Source: Fructobacillus fructosus KCTC 3544 (GTDB lineage Bacteria; Bacillota; Bacilli; Lactobacillales; Lactobacillaceae). From it: a stretch of 64,000 nt of DNA. Positions within the stretch are counted from its first letter, which is position 1, and each line of letters begins with the position of its first letter. The notes under the pieces are model-generated. The model was not told where the DNA came from and did not search any database. It worked only from the letters and a program-made list of their open reading frames with translations. This document shows, in pieces, positions 1 through 8,834 of the stretch. A program made the translations under genes and the position numbers. The stretch spans positions 127,248 through 191,247 of the forward strand of contig NZ_JQBH01000001.1 of NCBI RefSeq assembly GCF_001438695.1. Direction: 5' to 3'.

Positions 1-597
1 TGCGCCAGATAAGTCACCAAAGGGATACTGACCCTCCGGGTGCCGTGGATGAATCACGGCAACGGCATCTGGTAGTTCCTCTGGTAAGGCGTGGTGATCG
101 GTGACCACCACGTCAACCCCTTGTTCCTTCGCCCAGGCAATCGGTTCTTTACCAGAAACACCATTATCCACCGTGATAATTAAGCTAGCACCCGTTTTAT
201 CAATTAACCGTTCGTAAGTTGCCTGATTGGGCCCGTAGCCATCCGTAAACCGGTTCGGAATGTAGGGAACGACGTCAGCACCGAGAGAAACTAGCGCCTC
301 CGTCATGATGGTCGTAGCGGTCAGACCATCCACATCATAATCGCCATAAACTAAAATGGTCTCTCCCGAAAAAACAGCCTCCTGGATACGCGAAACGGCT
401 TGATCCATTTGGTAAAACTCGGCAGGATCATGTAGTTGGGAAAAAGCCGGGTGCAAAAAAGCCTTCGCTTTTTCGACCGTGTCAATTCCTTTTTGAACCA
501 AAAAACCAGCCGTAACTGGAGTTAATCCTAATTTTTCTTGTAATTGTTGGCGTTTTTTTTCGTCTGGCTGCGCCAGCACCTGCCACTCTCTAGTCAT
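1..597 (-). CDS. recJ: Single-stranded-DNA-specific exonuclease RecJ, N-terminal part (runs off the left edge)
   Basis: RecJ is a 5'-3' single-strand DNA exonuclease of recombination and mismatch repair. The visible 199 codons carry the DHH-family metal motifs YGDYDVDG (about residues 84-91), TVDNGVSG and VVTDHH. The start ATG at 595-597 follows AAGGAG and lies inside the 3' end of rnz (8-bp overlap), so the two are translationally linked at the end of rimM-trmD-rnz-recJ. The C-terminal DHHA1 and OB parts lie outside the window. Confidence 0.93.
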   Translation of the reverse strand, partial: MTREWQVLAQPDEKKRQQLQEKLGLTPVTAGFLVQKGIDTVEKAKAFLHPAFSQLHDPAEFYQMDQAVSRIQEAVFSGETILVYGDYDVDGLTATTIMTEALVSLGADVVPYIPNRFTDGYGPNQATYERLIDKTGASLIITVDNGVSGKEPIAWAKEQGVDVVVTDHHALPEELPDAVAVIHPRHPEGQYPFGDLSGA

Positions 598-1540
598 GCT
601 GCTCCTTTTCAAATGGCACGTCAATCACATCAAGGTCCCGCGCAACGTACACCTGACCAAACACGTGGTGAACATCCCCAATAAAACGTTGCAGAAGCGG
701 GCCGATGTAGCGAGCTGAAATATGCGTTAAGACAAGTTTCTTTGCACCGGCCTTCACCGCGAGGTTGGCAGCGTCTCTTGAGGTTGAGTGCCCGTGGGCC
801 CGGGCCATTTTACTTTCTTCCTTGGACATGCCATAGGTTGCTTCATGAACGAGAACGTCAGCCCCCTTGGCTAATGCCAATTCACTGTCTGAGGGCATGG
901 TGTCAAAAATAATGGTAATCACTCGACCGGGTTGTTCAGGCCCCAAGTAGTCCTTCCCATTCACCACCCGACCATCTGCTAACTGAACCGTTTCACCGGC
1001 TTTCAACTGTCCATAGACCGGACCAGCGGGAATCTTATCCGCCTTGACTTTATTAATCAGTAACTCGCCTTGATGGGGTTTTTCTTCCACACGAAATCCC
1101 CACGATTCCATGCGGTGCCGCAACGGTGCCGCAATAACTTTGAAAGTTTCGTCTTCAAAGATGACCCCTTCTTCAATTTCCACGTAGTGAATGGGGTAAG
1201 AGAGGTGCGTTTCAGAAACACGTAAGGCAGCAGAAATAAAGGAACGAAGACCCTTAGGGCCATAAATGGTCAAGGGTTCATTCCGGTCTGCTCCTTGAAA
1301 CGAACGGGAAGAAAGTAAACCAGGCAACCCAAAAATATGGTCCCCATGTAGGTGAGAAATAAAGATTTTTTCGATTTTCCGTGGTCGAATCGTTGTCTTT
1401 AATATCTGATGCTGGGTTGCTTCACCCACGTCAAAGAGCCAGACGGCATTTCGCTCATCTAGCAAGCGAAGGGCGACACTGGCAACATTTCGAAATTTTG
1501 ATGGCTGACCGGATCCGGTCCCTAAGAATTCTAATTCCAT
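590..1540 (-). CDS. rnz: Ribonuclease Z (tRNA 3' endonuclease)
   Basis: Metallo-beta-lactamase-fold endonuclease that trims the 3' trailer of tRNA precursors lacking an encoded CCA. The 316 aa match the usual short RNase Z form. The zinc motif HLHGDH is at about residues 63-68, and the later His/Asp ligands (HEATYG, FDTMPSD, GHST, THIS) are present. It sits 27 bp after trmD and overlaps recJ by 8 bp, giving an RNA-processing/DNA-repair operon. Confidence 0.95.
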   Translation of the reverse strand: MELEFLGTGSGQPSKFRNVASVALRLLDERNAVWLFDVGEATQHQILKTTIRPRKIEKIFISHLHGDHIFGLPGLLSSRSFQGADRNEPLTIYGPKGLRSFISAALRVSETHLSYPIHYVEIEEGVIFEDETFKVIAAPLRHRMESWGFRVEEKPHQGELLINKVKADKIPAGPVYGQLKAGETVQLADGRVVNGKDYLGPEQPGRVITIIFDTMPSDSELALAKGADVLVHEATYGMSKEESKMARAHGHSTSRDAANLAVKAGAKKLVLTHISARYIGPLLQRFIGDVHHVFGQVYVARDLDVIDVPFEKEQHD

Positions 1541-1567
1541 CTTTCAATCTCCCTATTGACGAATGCT

Positions 1568-2311
1568 TTACTCTTCCGCCAACTCTGTTTTAATATCGTC
1601 GAGCAAATCACGCTCTTCCTTGGTTAATTGGCGATTTTCGAGCAAATCTGGTCGGCGTAAGTACGTCTTTTTCAAAGATTCCTTTAAACGCCAGTCCGCA
1701 ATCTTCTGATGATTACCAGAAATCAAAACATCAGGCACCCGCATCCCACGAAAATCGGCCGGACGAGTATATTGTGGATATTCCAAGAGACCATCTTGGA
1801 AAGAATCGCCACTGGCTGATTCACGATTGCCCAGAACATCGGGCAAGAAGCGAACCGTGGCATCAATCATTACCATGGCGCCCAGTTCGCCACCAGTCAA
1901 GACATAGTCGCCCAACGACAGTTCCTCATCCACAAGTGTTTTAATCCGCTCATCATAGCCTTCATAATGGCCACAGATAAAAGTCAAGTGATCATGCTTA
2001 GCCAAACGTTCTGCTACCTGATGATCAAACTTAGCCCCCGCAGGATCCAATAGAATCACGTGACCAGCAGACTGCGTCTCATCCCGCTCCTTAATTGAAG
2101 CAATGGCATCAAAAATCGGCTGGGCCGTTAAGAGCATACCCGCACCACCACCAAATGGATAATCATCCACGTTGTTGTGCTTATTGGTCGTATAGTCACG
2201 AAAATCCGTCACGTTGAAAGACAAAGCTCCTCGTTCAATGGCCTTCCCGATGATTGATTCTTGCATTGGGGCGAACATCTTTGGAAAAAGTGATAAGACA
2301 TCAATTTTCAT
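1568..2311 (-). CDS. trmD: tRNA (guanine-37-N1)-methyltransferase
   Basis: SPOUT-family methyltransferase that makes m1G37 next to the anticodon and so prevents +1 frameshifting. Full length (247 aa), starting [10 protein letters not shown], with the knot motifs [10 protein letters not shown] and [10 protein letters not shown] that bind S-adenosylmethionine and the dimer-partner loop. The start codon shares one base with the rimM stop, so translation is coupled. The usual partner rplS is not adjacent here; it lies about 56 kb away. Confidence 0.97.
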   Translation of the reverse strand: MKIDVLSLFPKMFAPMQESIIGKAIERGALSFNVTDFRDYTTNKHNNVDDYPFGGGAGMLLTAQPIFDAIASIKERDETQSAGHVILLDPAGAKFDHQVAERLAKHDHLTFICGHYEGYDERIKTLVDEELSLGDYVLTGGELGAMVMIDATVRFLPDVLGNRESASGDSFQDGLLEYPQYTRPADFRGMRVPDVLISGNHQKIADWRLKESLKKTYLRRPDLLENRQLTKEERDLLDDIKTELAEE

Positions 2312-2829
2312 TAATCTAACAATCCTTCCAAAACATCGATCGTAATGACCTGATCCGCTATATTCACATCTTTCACAACGTCAGCGATTACCGGAATTAG
2401 GGCATCTGGGCCCTTTGGTCGTTTCACAATCCAAACATCATTAGCACCGGTCTCCATGATTTCTTTGACCTGACCAATCACTTGACCGCTTTCATCTTGA
2501 ACCGTGCAGTCGATAATATCAGAGTAGTAATACTCCCCATCGTCCAGGTCTTCTCGGTCTTCGGCCGCCACGAAAAGATCTTGCCCCTTGTAGGCTTCCA
2601 CCTCATTAATGTTGGTCACACCTTTAAAAGTCAGCAACCACATCCCCTTATGGACACGGGCCTTCTCAATGGTTTCTTCGTGATATTTTCCATCTGCCAG
2701 GCGATAAACCTTGGCTCCCTTTGCAAAACGGGTTTCGCCAAAGTCAGTAATGGCTTTTACCTTTAGCTCGCCACGAATCCCGTGGGTATTGACAATGGTT
2801 CCAATTTTAAAATAGTTTTCAGTTTCCAT
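2311..2829 (-). CDS. rimM: 16S rRNA processing/ribosome maturation factor RimM
   Basis: Assists 30S head assembly through binding of S19. It has the N-terminal RimM beta-barrel ([16 protein letters not shown]) and a C-terminal PRC barrel (about residues 97-172). The ATG at 2827-2829 is forced: an in-frame TAA lies upstream and no other start is near the conserved N-terminus. There is no Shine-Dalgarno sequence; instead a TATAAT box lies 7 nt upstream, so the mRNA is probably leaderless. It heads the rimM-trmD-rnz-recJ operon, separated from rpsP by a terminator. Confidence 0.95.
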   Translation of the reverse strand: METENYFKIGTIVNTHGIRGELKVKAITDFGETRFAKGAKVYRLADGKYHEETIEKARVHKGMWLLTFKGVTNINEVEAYKGQDLFVAAEDREDLDDGEYYYSDIIDCTVQDESGQVIGQVKEIMETGANDVWIVKRPKGPDALIPVIADVVKDVNIADQVITIDVLEGLLD

Positions 2830-2842
2830 ATCGTCTATTATA
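2827..2842 (-). promoter_or_regulatory. Extended -10 promoter abutting rimM start (predicted leaderless)
   Basis: On the minus strand TGCTATAAT (extended -10; TATAAT at 2837-2842) is followed by AGACGAT and then the rimM ATG. Transcription would begin at about the base before the ATG. No AGGAGG-like site fits in the 7 nt. Confidence 0.65.
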
Positions 2843-2910
2843 GCAAATTATTCGCCACTCCTCCTGTCAAAAGCAGTTCAGCTTATCTTCTGCTAGTGTA
2901 CATACAAAAG

Positions 2911-2941
2911 AAAAAAGAACCACCGAAAGGTAGTTCTTTTA
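2911..2941 (-). terminator. Intrinsic terminator after rpsP
   Basis: Minus-strand hairpin AAAGAACTACC-TTTC-GGTGGTTCTTT with one mismatch, followed by a run of T. It ends the short rpsP transcript before the rimM promoter. Confidence 0.85.
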
Positions 2942-2949
2942 TCGCTTAA

Positions 2950-3393
2950 TTAAACCAATTCCAACAAGTCAGCCTTCTTAGCTGATGATGGGTACTTAAC
3001 ACCGGCTGCGTCCAAGTATTCCTTGATTTCTGCAACAGTGTTCTTAGTCGTTGGCTTTGAAGATGAAGCAGCAGCTTCCTTCTTTGCGGCTGGCTTAGCA
3101 GCGGCCATCTTAGTAGCAGGCTTCTTGCCGGCCTTTGATTCAGCATACTTAGTCATGATGCCGGCCTTTGACAACAAGTTACGAACCGTGTCAGAAGGTT
3201 GTGCACCGTTTTGCAACCAACCCATGATCTTTTCTTCGTCCAACTTAACTTCTGCTGGAACCGTAATTGGGTTGTAAGTTCCAACCGTTTCAATGAAACG
3301 GCCGTCACGAGGTGAACGTGAGTCTGCAATAACTACACGATAGAAAGGACGCTTCTTAGCACCCATGCGCTTCAAACGAATTTTAACTGCCAT
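2950..3393 (-). CDS. rpsP: 30S ribosomal protein S16 with C-terminal SAP/HeH-like extension
   Basis: Residues 1 to about 84 are canonical S16 ([20 protein letters not shown], later [14 protein letters not shown]), a 30S assembly protein. The start at 3393 follows TACGGAGGAA; an upstream in-frame extension has no such site. S16 is normally about 80-100 aa, but this one is 147: an Ala/Lys-rich linker (85-117) leads into residues 118-147, [14 protein letters not shown] then [14 protein letters not shown], which looks like a HeH/SAP nucleic-acid-binding helix-extension-helix. It is monocistronic, with its own promoter and terminator. Confidence 0.95.
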   Translation of the reverse strand: MAVKIRLKRMGAKKRPFYRVVIADSRSPRDGRFIETVGTYNPITVPAEVKLDEEKIMGWLQNGAQPSDTVRNLLSKAGIMTKYAESKAGKKPATKMAAAKPAAKKEAAASSSKPTTKNTVAEIKEYLDAAGVKYPSSAKKADLLELV

Positions 3394-3426
3394 GAATAAT
3401 TTCCTCCGTATTTCTTTACAAGTTAT

Positions 3427-3455
3427 AGTATGCCAGACATTAAAAAGCATGTCAA
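3427..3455 (-). promoter_or_regulatory. rpsP promoter, -35 inside the ileS terminator stem
   Basis: TTGACA (3450-3455), a 17-bp spacer ending in TGG, and CATACT (3427-3432) on the minus strand form an extended -10 promoter. The TTGACA is part of the 3' arm of the ileS terminator hairpin. Confidence 0.6.
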
Positions 3456-3478
3456 GTAAAATTACTTGACATGCTTTT
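3443..3478 (-). terminator. Intrinsic terminator after ileS
   Basis: Perfect 16-bp stem (AAAAGCATGTCAAGTA paired with TACTTGACATGCTTTT, 4-nt loop) followed on the minus strand by TTTTTA. Confidence 0.9.
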
Positions 3479-3515
3479 AACTTTGGTTTTATTTTAGCAA
3501 AAAACGTTAAAATAC

Positions 3516-6314
3516 TTACTTTTCAAAACCTTCTTCAACAGCTTCTGGGTAAAAGTCACGAACAATCTTTGCTTCATATGCTGCCAATTCTGGGAAAGCA
3601 CTGTCTGCTCCCAAATCTTCGTGGTAGCGACGGTCACGTGGTGACAAACCACCACGAGCCTTTTCAACTTGAATTTGAACGCCATCAAAGCTTGGTACAT
3701 CAGCAGGAGCTTCGCTCGATTTTTTCAAATCTAACTGCGAAACCATCAACATCAAACGGAGATCCAACCCAAGGGCTTCGACGGTCGCCAACTGTTCATC
3801 TGACAAATACAAAGTCATCGCTGCTTCTGCATTTTTACCAATCAAGTTCGCCTCACGAGCCATTTCAATGGCTTTGTTGGCCGCTGAACGGATGGCAAAG
3901 ATTGTTTGCCACTTTGACTTGATATCAGCGGCTTCTGGGAATTCCTTGGCCTCTGGCATATCTTGCAAGTAGGCAAACTTTGTCGAATCGTCTGGTAAGT
4001 ACGTCCAGATTTCTTCAGCAGTGTGTGGCAAGACTGGCAAAATCAACTTCGTCAAAGCCTGCACGGTTTCATAGAAAACCGTTTGCATTGAACGACGTTG
4101 CTTGGAGTCAGGTGCTTCCACATAAACGACATCCTTGGCCACATCCAAGTAGAAGGCTGACAAATCAACGTTAATAAAGTTAATCAACTTTGAGAAAACA
4201 TCGTTAAAGCGGTAATTAGCGTAAGCCTCTTCAATCCCCTTAATCAAATCGTTCAAGACGATCGTTGCATACTTGTCGTGTGCTTCACGCTTCTCAAATG
4301 GGACGGCATCCTTAGCGTAATTGAAATCCGACGTGTTGGCCAACAAGAAACGCATCGTGTTACGAATTTTGCGGTATGAATCAGCCACCTGTTTCAAAAT
4401 TTCTTGTGAAACCGGCATGTCCTGTGACGTATCAACGGTAATGGTCCACAAACGGAGAATTTCAACCCCGAGCTGGTCACCGACTTCTGCAGGAGAAATC
4501 GTATTACCGAGTGACTTTGACATCTTGTTACCCTTACCATCCAACGTAAACCCTTGGGAAAGTAAGTTCTTGTAAGGTGCCTGCCCCGTGACGGCAACAG
4601 AGGTAATCAATGATGAGTTAAACCAACCACGGTACTGATCAGACCCTTCCAAGTATAGGTCAGCTGGGAAATCCAAATTAGGACGTTGACGCAAGACACC
4701 ATTCCAAGAAGAACCAGAGTCGAACCAAACATCCATGATGTCTTCTTCCTTCTTGAAAACACCGTTTGGTGAGTGCACGTTTGTGTACCCTTCTGGCAAG
4801 AGTTCCTTAGCTTCCTTTTCAAACCAAATGTTTGATCCGTGCTTTGCAACTAATTGAGCGACGTGTTCAATTACATCGGCATCTAAAATGGCGGTTCCAT
4901 CTTCCGCGTAGAAGATTGGCAATGGAACACCCCAAACACGTTGCCGTGAGATGACCCAGTCCCCACGACCGGCAATCATGTTGTGCAAACGCTTCTGACC
5001 CCATGCAGGATAGAAGTTCACGTTATCCAACTGGTCCAAAATTTCTTGACGGAAGCCATCGATGGAAGCAAACCATTGGGGAACGGCACGCCAGATAATT
5101 GGCTTCTTTGTTCGCCAGTCAAATGGGTAGGAGTGGGTAATGCTTTCCTTAGCCAAGAAAAGCCCAGCTTCCTGCAACTTGGTAATCACCGTTCCGGTAA
5201 CGTCATCGTAAAAGCGGCCTTCAAAGTCGGGTCCTGCTGACTTGGTCATCATTCCCTTTTCATCAACCGTCACGGCCACTTCCAAGCCGTATGGCTTAGA
5301 AACGTTGTAATCGTCTTCACCAAAACCAGGCGCCGTGTGGACTAAGCCCGTTCCAGAATCAAGGGTAACGTGATCACCCACCATAACGACTTCGTCGACG
5401 TCCTTGTCCCATGGGTGGTAAGCCGTGATGTTCTCGAGTTCGGATCCTTTGTGTTCTTCGAGCACTTCGTAGTCTTCCCAACCGAACTTCGGCGCCACTG
5501 TTTCAAGCAAGTCCTTCGCCACTACGTACTTCTTGTCTTGACCAGCTGGCTTAACTACTACATAGTCAAAGTCAGGTCCGACCGTCACACCACGTGAAGC
5601 GGTCACCGTAAATGGCGTTGTCGTCCAAACCACGAGATAGGTATCGTTGTCCAAGACACCCTTACCATCCTTAACACGGTTTGCGTAAAAGAGTGACGTT
5701 GACTTCAAATCATGGTATTCAATTTCGGCTTCGGCCAGAGCAGATTCAGATGACCATGACCAGTAAACCGGCTTGGCTCCCTTAAAGATATAACCCTTCT
5801 TAGCCATCTCACCAAAGACGCGCAACTGCGCTGCTTCGTATTCCGGCTGCAAAGTAATGTATGGATGGTCCCAGTCCGCCAAAACCCCAAGACGCTTGAA
5901 GTCCTTCTTCTGCTTCGCCACTTGTTCCAAGGCAAAGTCCTTGGCCAAGTTACGCCATTTTGCCTTTGGCATTGATTTGCGATCGTAGCCTGCCTTCGTC
6001 AATTGTTGCTCAATTGGCAAGCCGTGTGTATCCCAACCAGGAACGTATGGTGCGTAAAAACCAGACATGTTCTTGAAACGAACAATGATATCCTTTGTGA
6101 TTTTATTCAAAGCGTGTCCCAGATGAATGTTTCCGTTGGCGTATGGTGGTCCATCATGGAGGTTAAAATGGGGCTTCTTTTCATTTTGCGCCAATCGTTG
6201 ACCGTATAGGTCTTCGTCAAACCAGACTTTTTCACGTTCTGGCTCCGTTTTAGGCAGCGAACCACGCATTGGAAAAGCGGTCTTGCCAAGGTTCAATGTC
6301 TCTTTGTACTTCAT
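3516..6314 (-). CDS. ileS: Isoleucyl-tRNA synthetase (cysteine-free form)
   Basis: Class I synthetase that charges tRNA-Ile. It has HLGH (in [12 protein letters not shown]), KMSKS ([10 protein letters not shown]), the CP1 editing domain and an anticodon-binding C-terminus; 932 aa is normal. Odd points: I find no cysteine in the whole protein. The C-terminal segment that normally holds two CxxC zinc pairs reads [20 protein letters not shown]..., and the editing-site motif is TTTPFT rather than TTTPWT. Expression is under a T-box leader just upstream. Confidence 0.96.
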   Translation of the reverse strand: MKYKETLNLGKTAFPMRGSLPKTEPEREKVWFDEDLYGQRLAQNEKKPHFNLHDGPPYANGNIHLGHALNKITKDIIVRFKNMSGFYAPYVPGWDTHGLPIEQQLTKAGYDRKSMPKAKWRNLAKDFALEQVAKQKKDFKRLGVLADWDHPYITLQPEYEAAQLRVFGEMAKKGYIFKGAKPVYWSWSSESALAEAEIEYHDLKSTSLFYANRVKDGKGVLDNDTYLVVWTTTPFTVTASRGVTVGPDFDYVVVKPAGQDKKYVVAKDLLETVAPKFGWEDYEVLEEHKGSELENITAYHPWDKDVDEVVMVGDHVTLDSGTGLVHTAPGFGEDDYNVSKPYGLEVAVTVDEKGMMTKSAGPDFEGRFYDDVTGTVITKLQEAGLFLAKESITHSYPFDWRTKKPIIWRAVPQWFASIDGFRQEILDQLDNVNFYPAWGQKRLHNMIAGRGDWVISRQRVWGVPLPIFYAEDGTAILDADVIEHVAQLVAKHGSNIWFEKEAKELLPEGYTNVHSPNGVFKKEEDIMDVWFDSGSSWNGVLRQRPNLDFPADLYLEGSDQYRGWFNSSLITSVAVTGQAPYKNLLSQGFTLDGKGNKMSKSLGNTISPAEVGDQLGVEILRLWTITVDTSQDMPVSQEILKQVADSYRKIRNTMRFLLANTSDFNYAKDAVPFEKREAHDKYATIVLNDLIKGIEEAYANYRFNDVFSKLINFINVDLSAFYLDVAKDVVYVEAPDSKQRRSMQTVFYETVQALTKLILPVLPHTAEEIWTYLPDDSTKFAYLQDMPEAKEFPEAADIKSKWQTIFAIRSAANKAIEMAREANLIGKNAEAAMTLYLSDEQLATVEALGLDLRLMLMVSQLDLKKSSEAPADVPSFDGVQIQVEKARGGLSPRDRRYHEDLGADSAFPELAAYEAKIVRDFYPEAVEEGFEK

Positions 6315-6340
6315 GAACTTTCTCCTTTATTAATCAATTG

Positions 6341-6571
6341 TAATAAAAAAGCCCTGTCTACCTCATCGGTAAACAGGACGAATGAACGTGGTACCACCTA
6401 TTCTTTCACTGGTGAAACCAGTGCTCAACGCAGCTCTAACGGGCTGCCCTTCGCCAGAACCTACTTCGTTCAGATCTGGAATTGCGTCAGTGATACCCCA
6501 CCTTAAGGAATTGGCCATCTTCCACCAGACATGGCTCGCTTACAATGTTAAGGTGATGCGCGTCTCACGCT
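6341..6571 (-). promoter_or_regulatory. Isoleucine T-box leader of ileS
   Basis: The tRNA-sensing leader has the T-box core AGGTGGTACCACG at 6387-6399 and, on the 3' side of stem I, the specifier codon ATC at 6492-6494 (context GGTATCACTG), matching Ile. The terminator hairpin is GTCCTGTTTACC...GGTAGACAGGGC plus TTTTTT at 6345-6379. Uncharged tRNA-Ile should favour the antiterminator formed with the T-box. A likely promoter lies inside the 3' end of divIVA. Confidence 0.93.
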
Positions 6572-6577
6572 TTAATA

Positions 6578-6607
6578 ATTATTTCTCTTCTGATTCTGGG
6601 AAGACAA
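6578..6607 (-). promoter_or_regulatory. Probable ileS promoter inside the end of divIVA
   Basis: Minus-strand TTGTCT (6602-6607), 18-bp spacer, AATAAT (6578-6583), about 10 bp before T-box stem I. Read-through from divIVA is an alternative source of transcript. Confidence 0.45.
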
Positions 6608-7292
6608 CAACCGTTGGGTCCGCAGACTTTTCAGGGTTCGCATTGGCTTCTTCTGCGCTAATACTAACCGTTTCGTTGCCGGCTGGTTCAATCGGTCCCT
6701 TAGCAAAGTCAGGAATGTCCGTTAAATCAGTTGGTAAATCTAGCGACTCTTCGGTTTCTTCGAGGACCTTGTTTGACAAAGCAGAAGCAGGCAAGGACTC
6801 AACGGCTTTCGCCAATTCATCCTTTTCCAAAAGGGCCTTTTGCTCATCAATTAATTGGATGAAGGACTGCTTAAAGGAATCAACGTGTGAACGTAGTTCG
6901 TTTTGTTCGTCAATTAAATCAACGTTTTCTTGCGCCAAACGTCGTGACTCTGCTTCCGCTTCATTACGGGCCGTTTCAACAATTTCCTTCGCTTCTTGTT
7001 GTGCCTTTTCAAGCTGAATCTTCACTTCCTCTTCCGTTTCAGAACGAAGTCGAGAGGCCGCGGATTGGGCAAAAAGAATGGATTCATTCACTTGATCCTT
7101 TTGTCCTTCTAACTGGTCAATTTTTTCTTGCTGCTGACGAATCTGCTTTTTCAGCTCTTCGTTTTCAACAATCATTGCCCGGTAATCATTATTGACTTCA
7201 TCAAGGAATGAGTCGACTTCACGGGCGACATAAGCGCGTGATCCCTTTCGGGTAAATTCATGATTCAAAATTTCATCAGGTGTTAATGCCAT
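6579..7292 (-). CDS. divIVA: Cell-division/pole-targeting protein DivIVA
   Basis: Coiled-coil scaffold that senses negative membrane curvature at septa and poles. The N-terminal lipid-binding module MALTPDEILNHEFTRKG...YVAREVDSFLDEV is diagnostic. Residues about 30-150 are Glu/Gln/Lys-rich coiled coil, followed by an acidic, probably disordered tail ending FPESEEK. It is the last gene of the dcw-ylm operon; its 3' end seems to contain the ileS promoter. Confidence 0.94.
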   Translation of the reverse strand: MALTPDEILNHEFTRKGSRAYVAREVDSFLDEVNNDYRAMIVENEELKKQIRQQQEKIDQLEGQKDQVNESILFAQSAASRLRSETEEEVKIQLEKAQQEAKEIVETARNEAEAESRRLAQENVDLIDEQNELRSHVDSFKQSFIQLIDEQKALLEKDELAKAVESLPASALSNKVLEETEESLDLPTDLTDIPDFAKGPIEPAGNETVSISAEEANANPEKSADPTVVVFPESEEK

Positions 7293-7319
7293 GTTGTCTC
7301 CCTCTCTATATCATTCTAC

Positions 7320-8114
7320 TCAACGGCGAATGATTTGAAAAACTGCCTTTATTTTATCCCTTTTACTCTGCCCTGCCAAGCTTTGTAAACGAATTCGACC
7401 ATATTTTCGAACTGATACAACATCTTGACGATGCATTAGACGACTAGCGTCGTCATTTTTGACCCAATTAACGCTAACAAACCCCCTGCTAATCATCTCA
7501 CTAACTTGCGTTCGTGAAATACCAAAGCAAGCAGCAATCACAGCATCCAGACGTAAAGAAGGAATTAAAACAAATCGTTCCTCCTCGTCGACAGCGGGCA
7601 CAAGTGCCTTTGAATCAGCCACTTGTTCAAAATGGACCTTAGCCTTTCCAATCTGATCAACAGTCTGTGTCAAAAAAATTTGATGACTTTTCTCCACAGC
7701 GAGCTGAGCTAACCCAAGGTCCTGATCAACGACAATGTCACCAATCACGCTTCGGTTAACCCCTGCGGCTAATAAAGCCCCGAGTAGATCCTTATGGCGT
7801 AAGTTAATGAACTTCTTGGCAAAACGAATCTGTAAAAGCAGTTCTTCAAAATCTTGACGACCAACTTCGAAGAATTCGGGTGCAATGACCAGTCGTTTCT
7901 TTTCAGCCCGGTCAAAAATACCATAAGAGCGAACTTGGATATCCGTTCGGTCGCCAACAATGATTGAAACGATGTGTCGTTCTCGTGGGTTTAAAAAATG
8001 TGTCAAAACAAGCTGATAATCCTGACTAGCCTGTGTTAACCAATCAAGTACTTGTGCAACAAAGGCCCGCTCTTCATCATCGAAGTGCTGGGCCACTGCT
8101 TGATTTTCTGACAT
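7320..8114 (-). CDS. ylmH: YlmH-family S4-domain RNA-binding protein
   Basis: YlmH is conserved between sepF/yggT and divIVA in Firmicutes, and homologues act in ribosome-associated quality control. The 264 aa include an N-terminal alpha/beta region and a C-terminal S4 RNA-binding domain (about residues 185-245, with RLDAVIAACFGISRTQVSEM followed by SRGFVSVNW). It starts one base after yggT ends and is separated from divIVA by 27 bp. Confidence 0.9.
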   Translation of the reverse strand: MSENQAVAQHFDDEERAFVAQVLDWLTQASQDYQLVLTHFLNPRERHIVSIIVGDRTDIQVRSYGIFDRAEKKRLVIAPEFFEVGRQDFEELLLQIRFAKKFINLRHKDLLGALLAAGVNRSVIGDIVVDQDLGLAQLAVEKSHQIFLTQTVDQIGKAKVHFEQVADSKALVPAVDEEERFVLIPSLRLDAVIAACFGISRTQVSEMISRGFVSVNWVKNDDASRLMHRQDVVSVRKYGRIRLQSLAGQSKRDKIKAVFQIIRR

Positions 8115-8115
8115 A

Positions 8116-8382
8116 TTAGCTCACCAGATTGCTGACATAAGCCAGCAAATAGAGCAAACCTTGCAGACCAAACCAGGCCACTAAAGGACGAAAATCAAAA
8201 ATCCCAAGTGGTTTAACAAATGAAAAAATAGCTAAGTAAGGTTCAATAATTTTACCGAGCTCCCTTCCAAACCAAGTATGGTAAAGACCAGGGAACCAAG
8301 ACATCAGAATATAAACCAGCAAGGCGTAAGAATAAATCTGAATCGCATAACCTAAAACGATAAAAATAATTGATAAAGCCAT
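8116..8382 (-). CDS. YggT-family (YlmG) small membrane protein
   Basis: An 88-residue protein with two transmembrane segments around a short loop (IQIYSYALLVYILMSWFPG ... FRPLVAWFGLQGLLYLLAY), typical YggT. Homologues in dcw clusters are linked to division and envelope organisation; the exact role is not settled. I chose ATG 8382 by alignment to the family start; a GTG at 8415 inside sepF would add 11 residues and also has only a weak ribosome site. It overlaps the sepF region closely. Confidence 0.85.
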   Translation of the reverse strand: MALSIIFIVLGYAIQIYSYALLVYILMSWFPGLYHTWFGRELGKIIEPYLAIFSFVKPLGIFDFRPLVAWFGLQGLLYLLAYVSNLVS

Positions 8383-8383
8383 A

Positions 8384-8821
8384 TTAATACCGCGATTGGT
8401 TATCCAAGTTTTCACTCATTGATCCAGCCACCTCATAGGTAGAAGGCGTCAATAGAAAAATCTTTTCACCAATTCGTTCCATCGAACCATCGACAGCGTA
8501 TACAGCACCACCAATATAATCCAAAATTCGGCGTGCAGGTTCTTCTTCCAGTTGGGAGAAGTTAACAATCACGGCATCCCCTTCGATTACCTGTGATGCA
8601 ATGGCACGAGAATCAGCGTAAACCTTTGGTTCAAACAGCGCAATGCGTGTGGATGAACCGGCAACGTTTCCCTGGTTAGCTACCGTTTTGGCTTGCTTTT
8701 TGACCGCTGTCATTGGCTTTGCTTGCTTGGCAACAGGTTCTTGTTCTTGCACTTCTTCATACTCTTCATCGTAATAATCATCATCACCAGAAAAGAGTGT
8801 TTTAATTTTATCAAAAGCCAT
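8384..8821 (-). CDS. sepF: Cell division protein SepF
   Basis: SepF forms rings that bundle FtsZ and tether it to the membrane. The layout is an N-terminal amphipathic membrane-binding stretch (MAFDKIKTLFSG), an acidic/low-complexity linker, and a C-terminal FtsZ-binding core from about residue 57 (RIALFEPKVYADSRAIASQV ... VIVNFSQLEEEPARRILDYI). It lies 13 bp after ftsZ. The ylmE gene often found in between is absent. Confidence 0.95.
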   Translation of the reverse strand: MAFDKIKTLFSGDDDYYDEEYEEVQEQEPVAKQAKPMTAVKKQAKTVANQGNVAGSSTRIALFEPKVYADSRAIASQVIEGDAVIVNFSQLEEEPARRILDYIGGAVYAVDGSMERIGEKIFLLTPSTYEVAGSMSENLDNQSRY

Positions 8822-8834
8822 GGATTACTCCTTC

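Noticed and set aside
6382-7017. 211-codon plus-strand ORF across the T-box and divIVA
   Set aside because: It is antisense to divIVA and the T-box, Ser-rich as expected from the complementary frame, and has no ribosome site.
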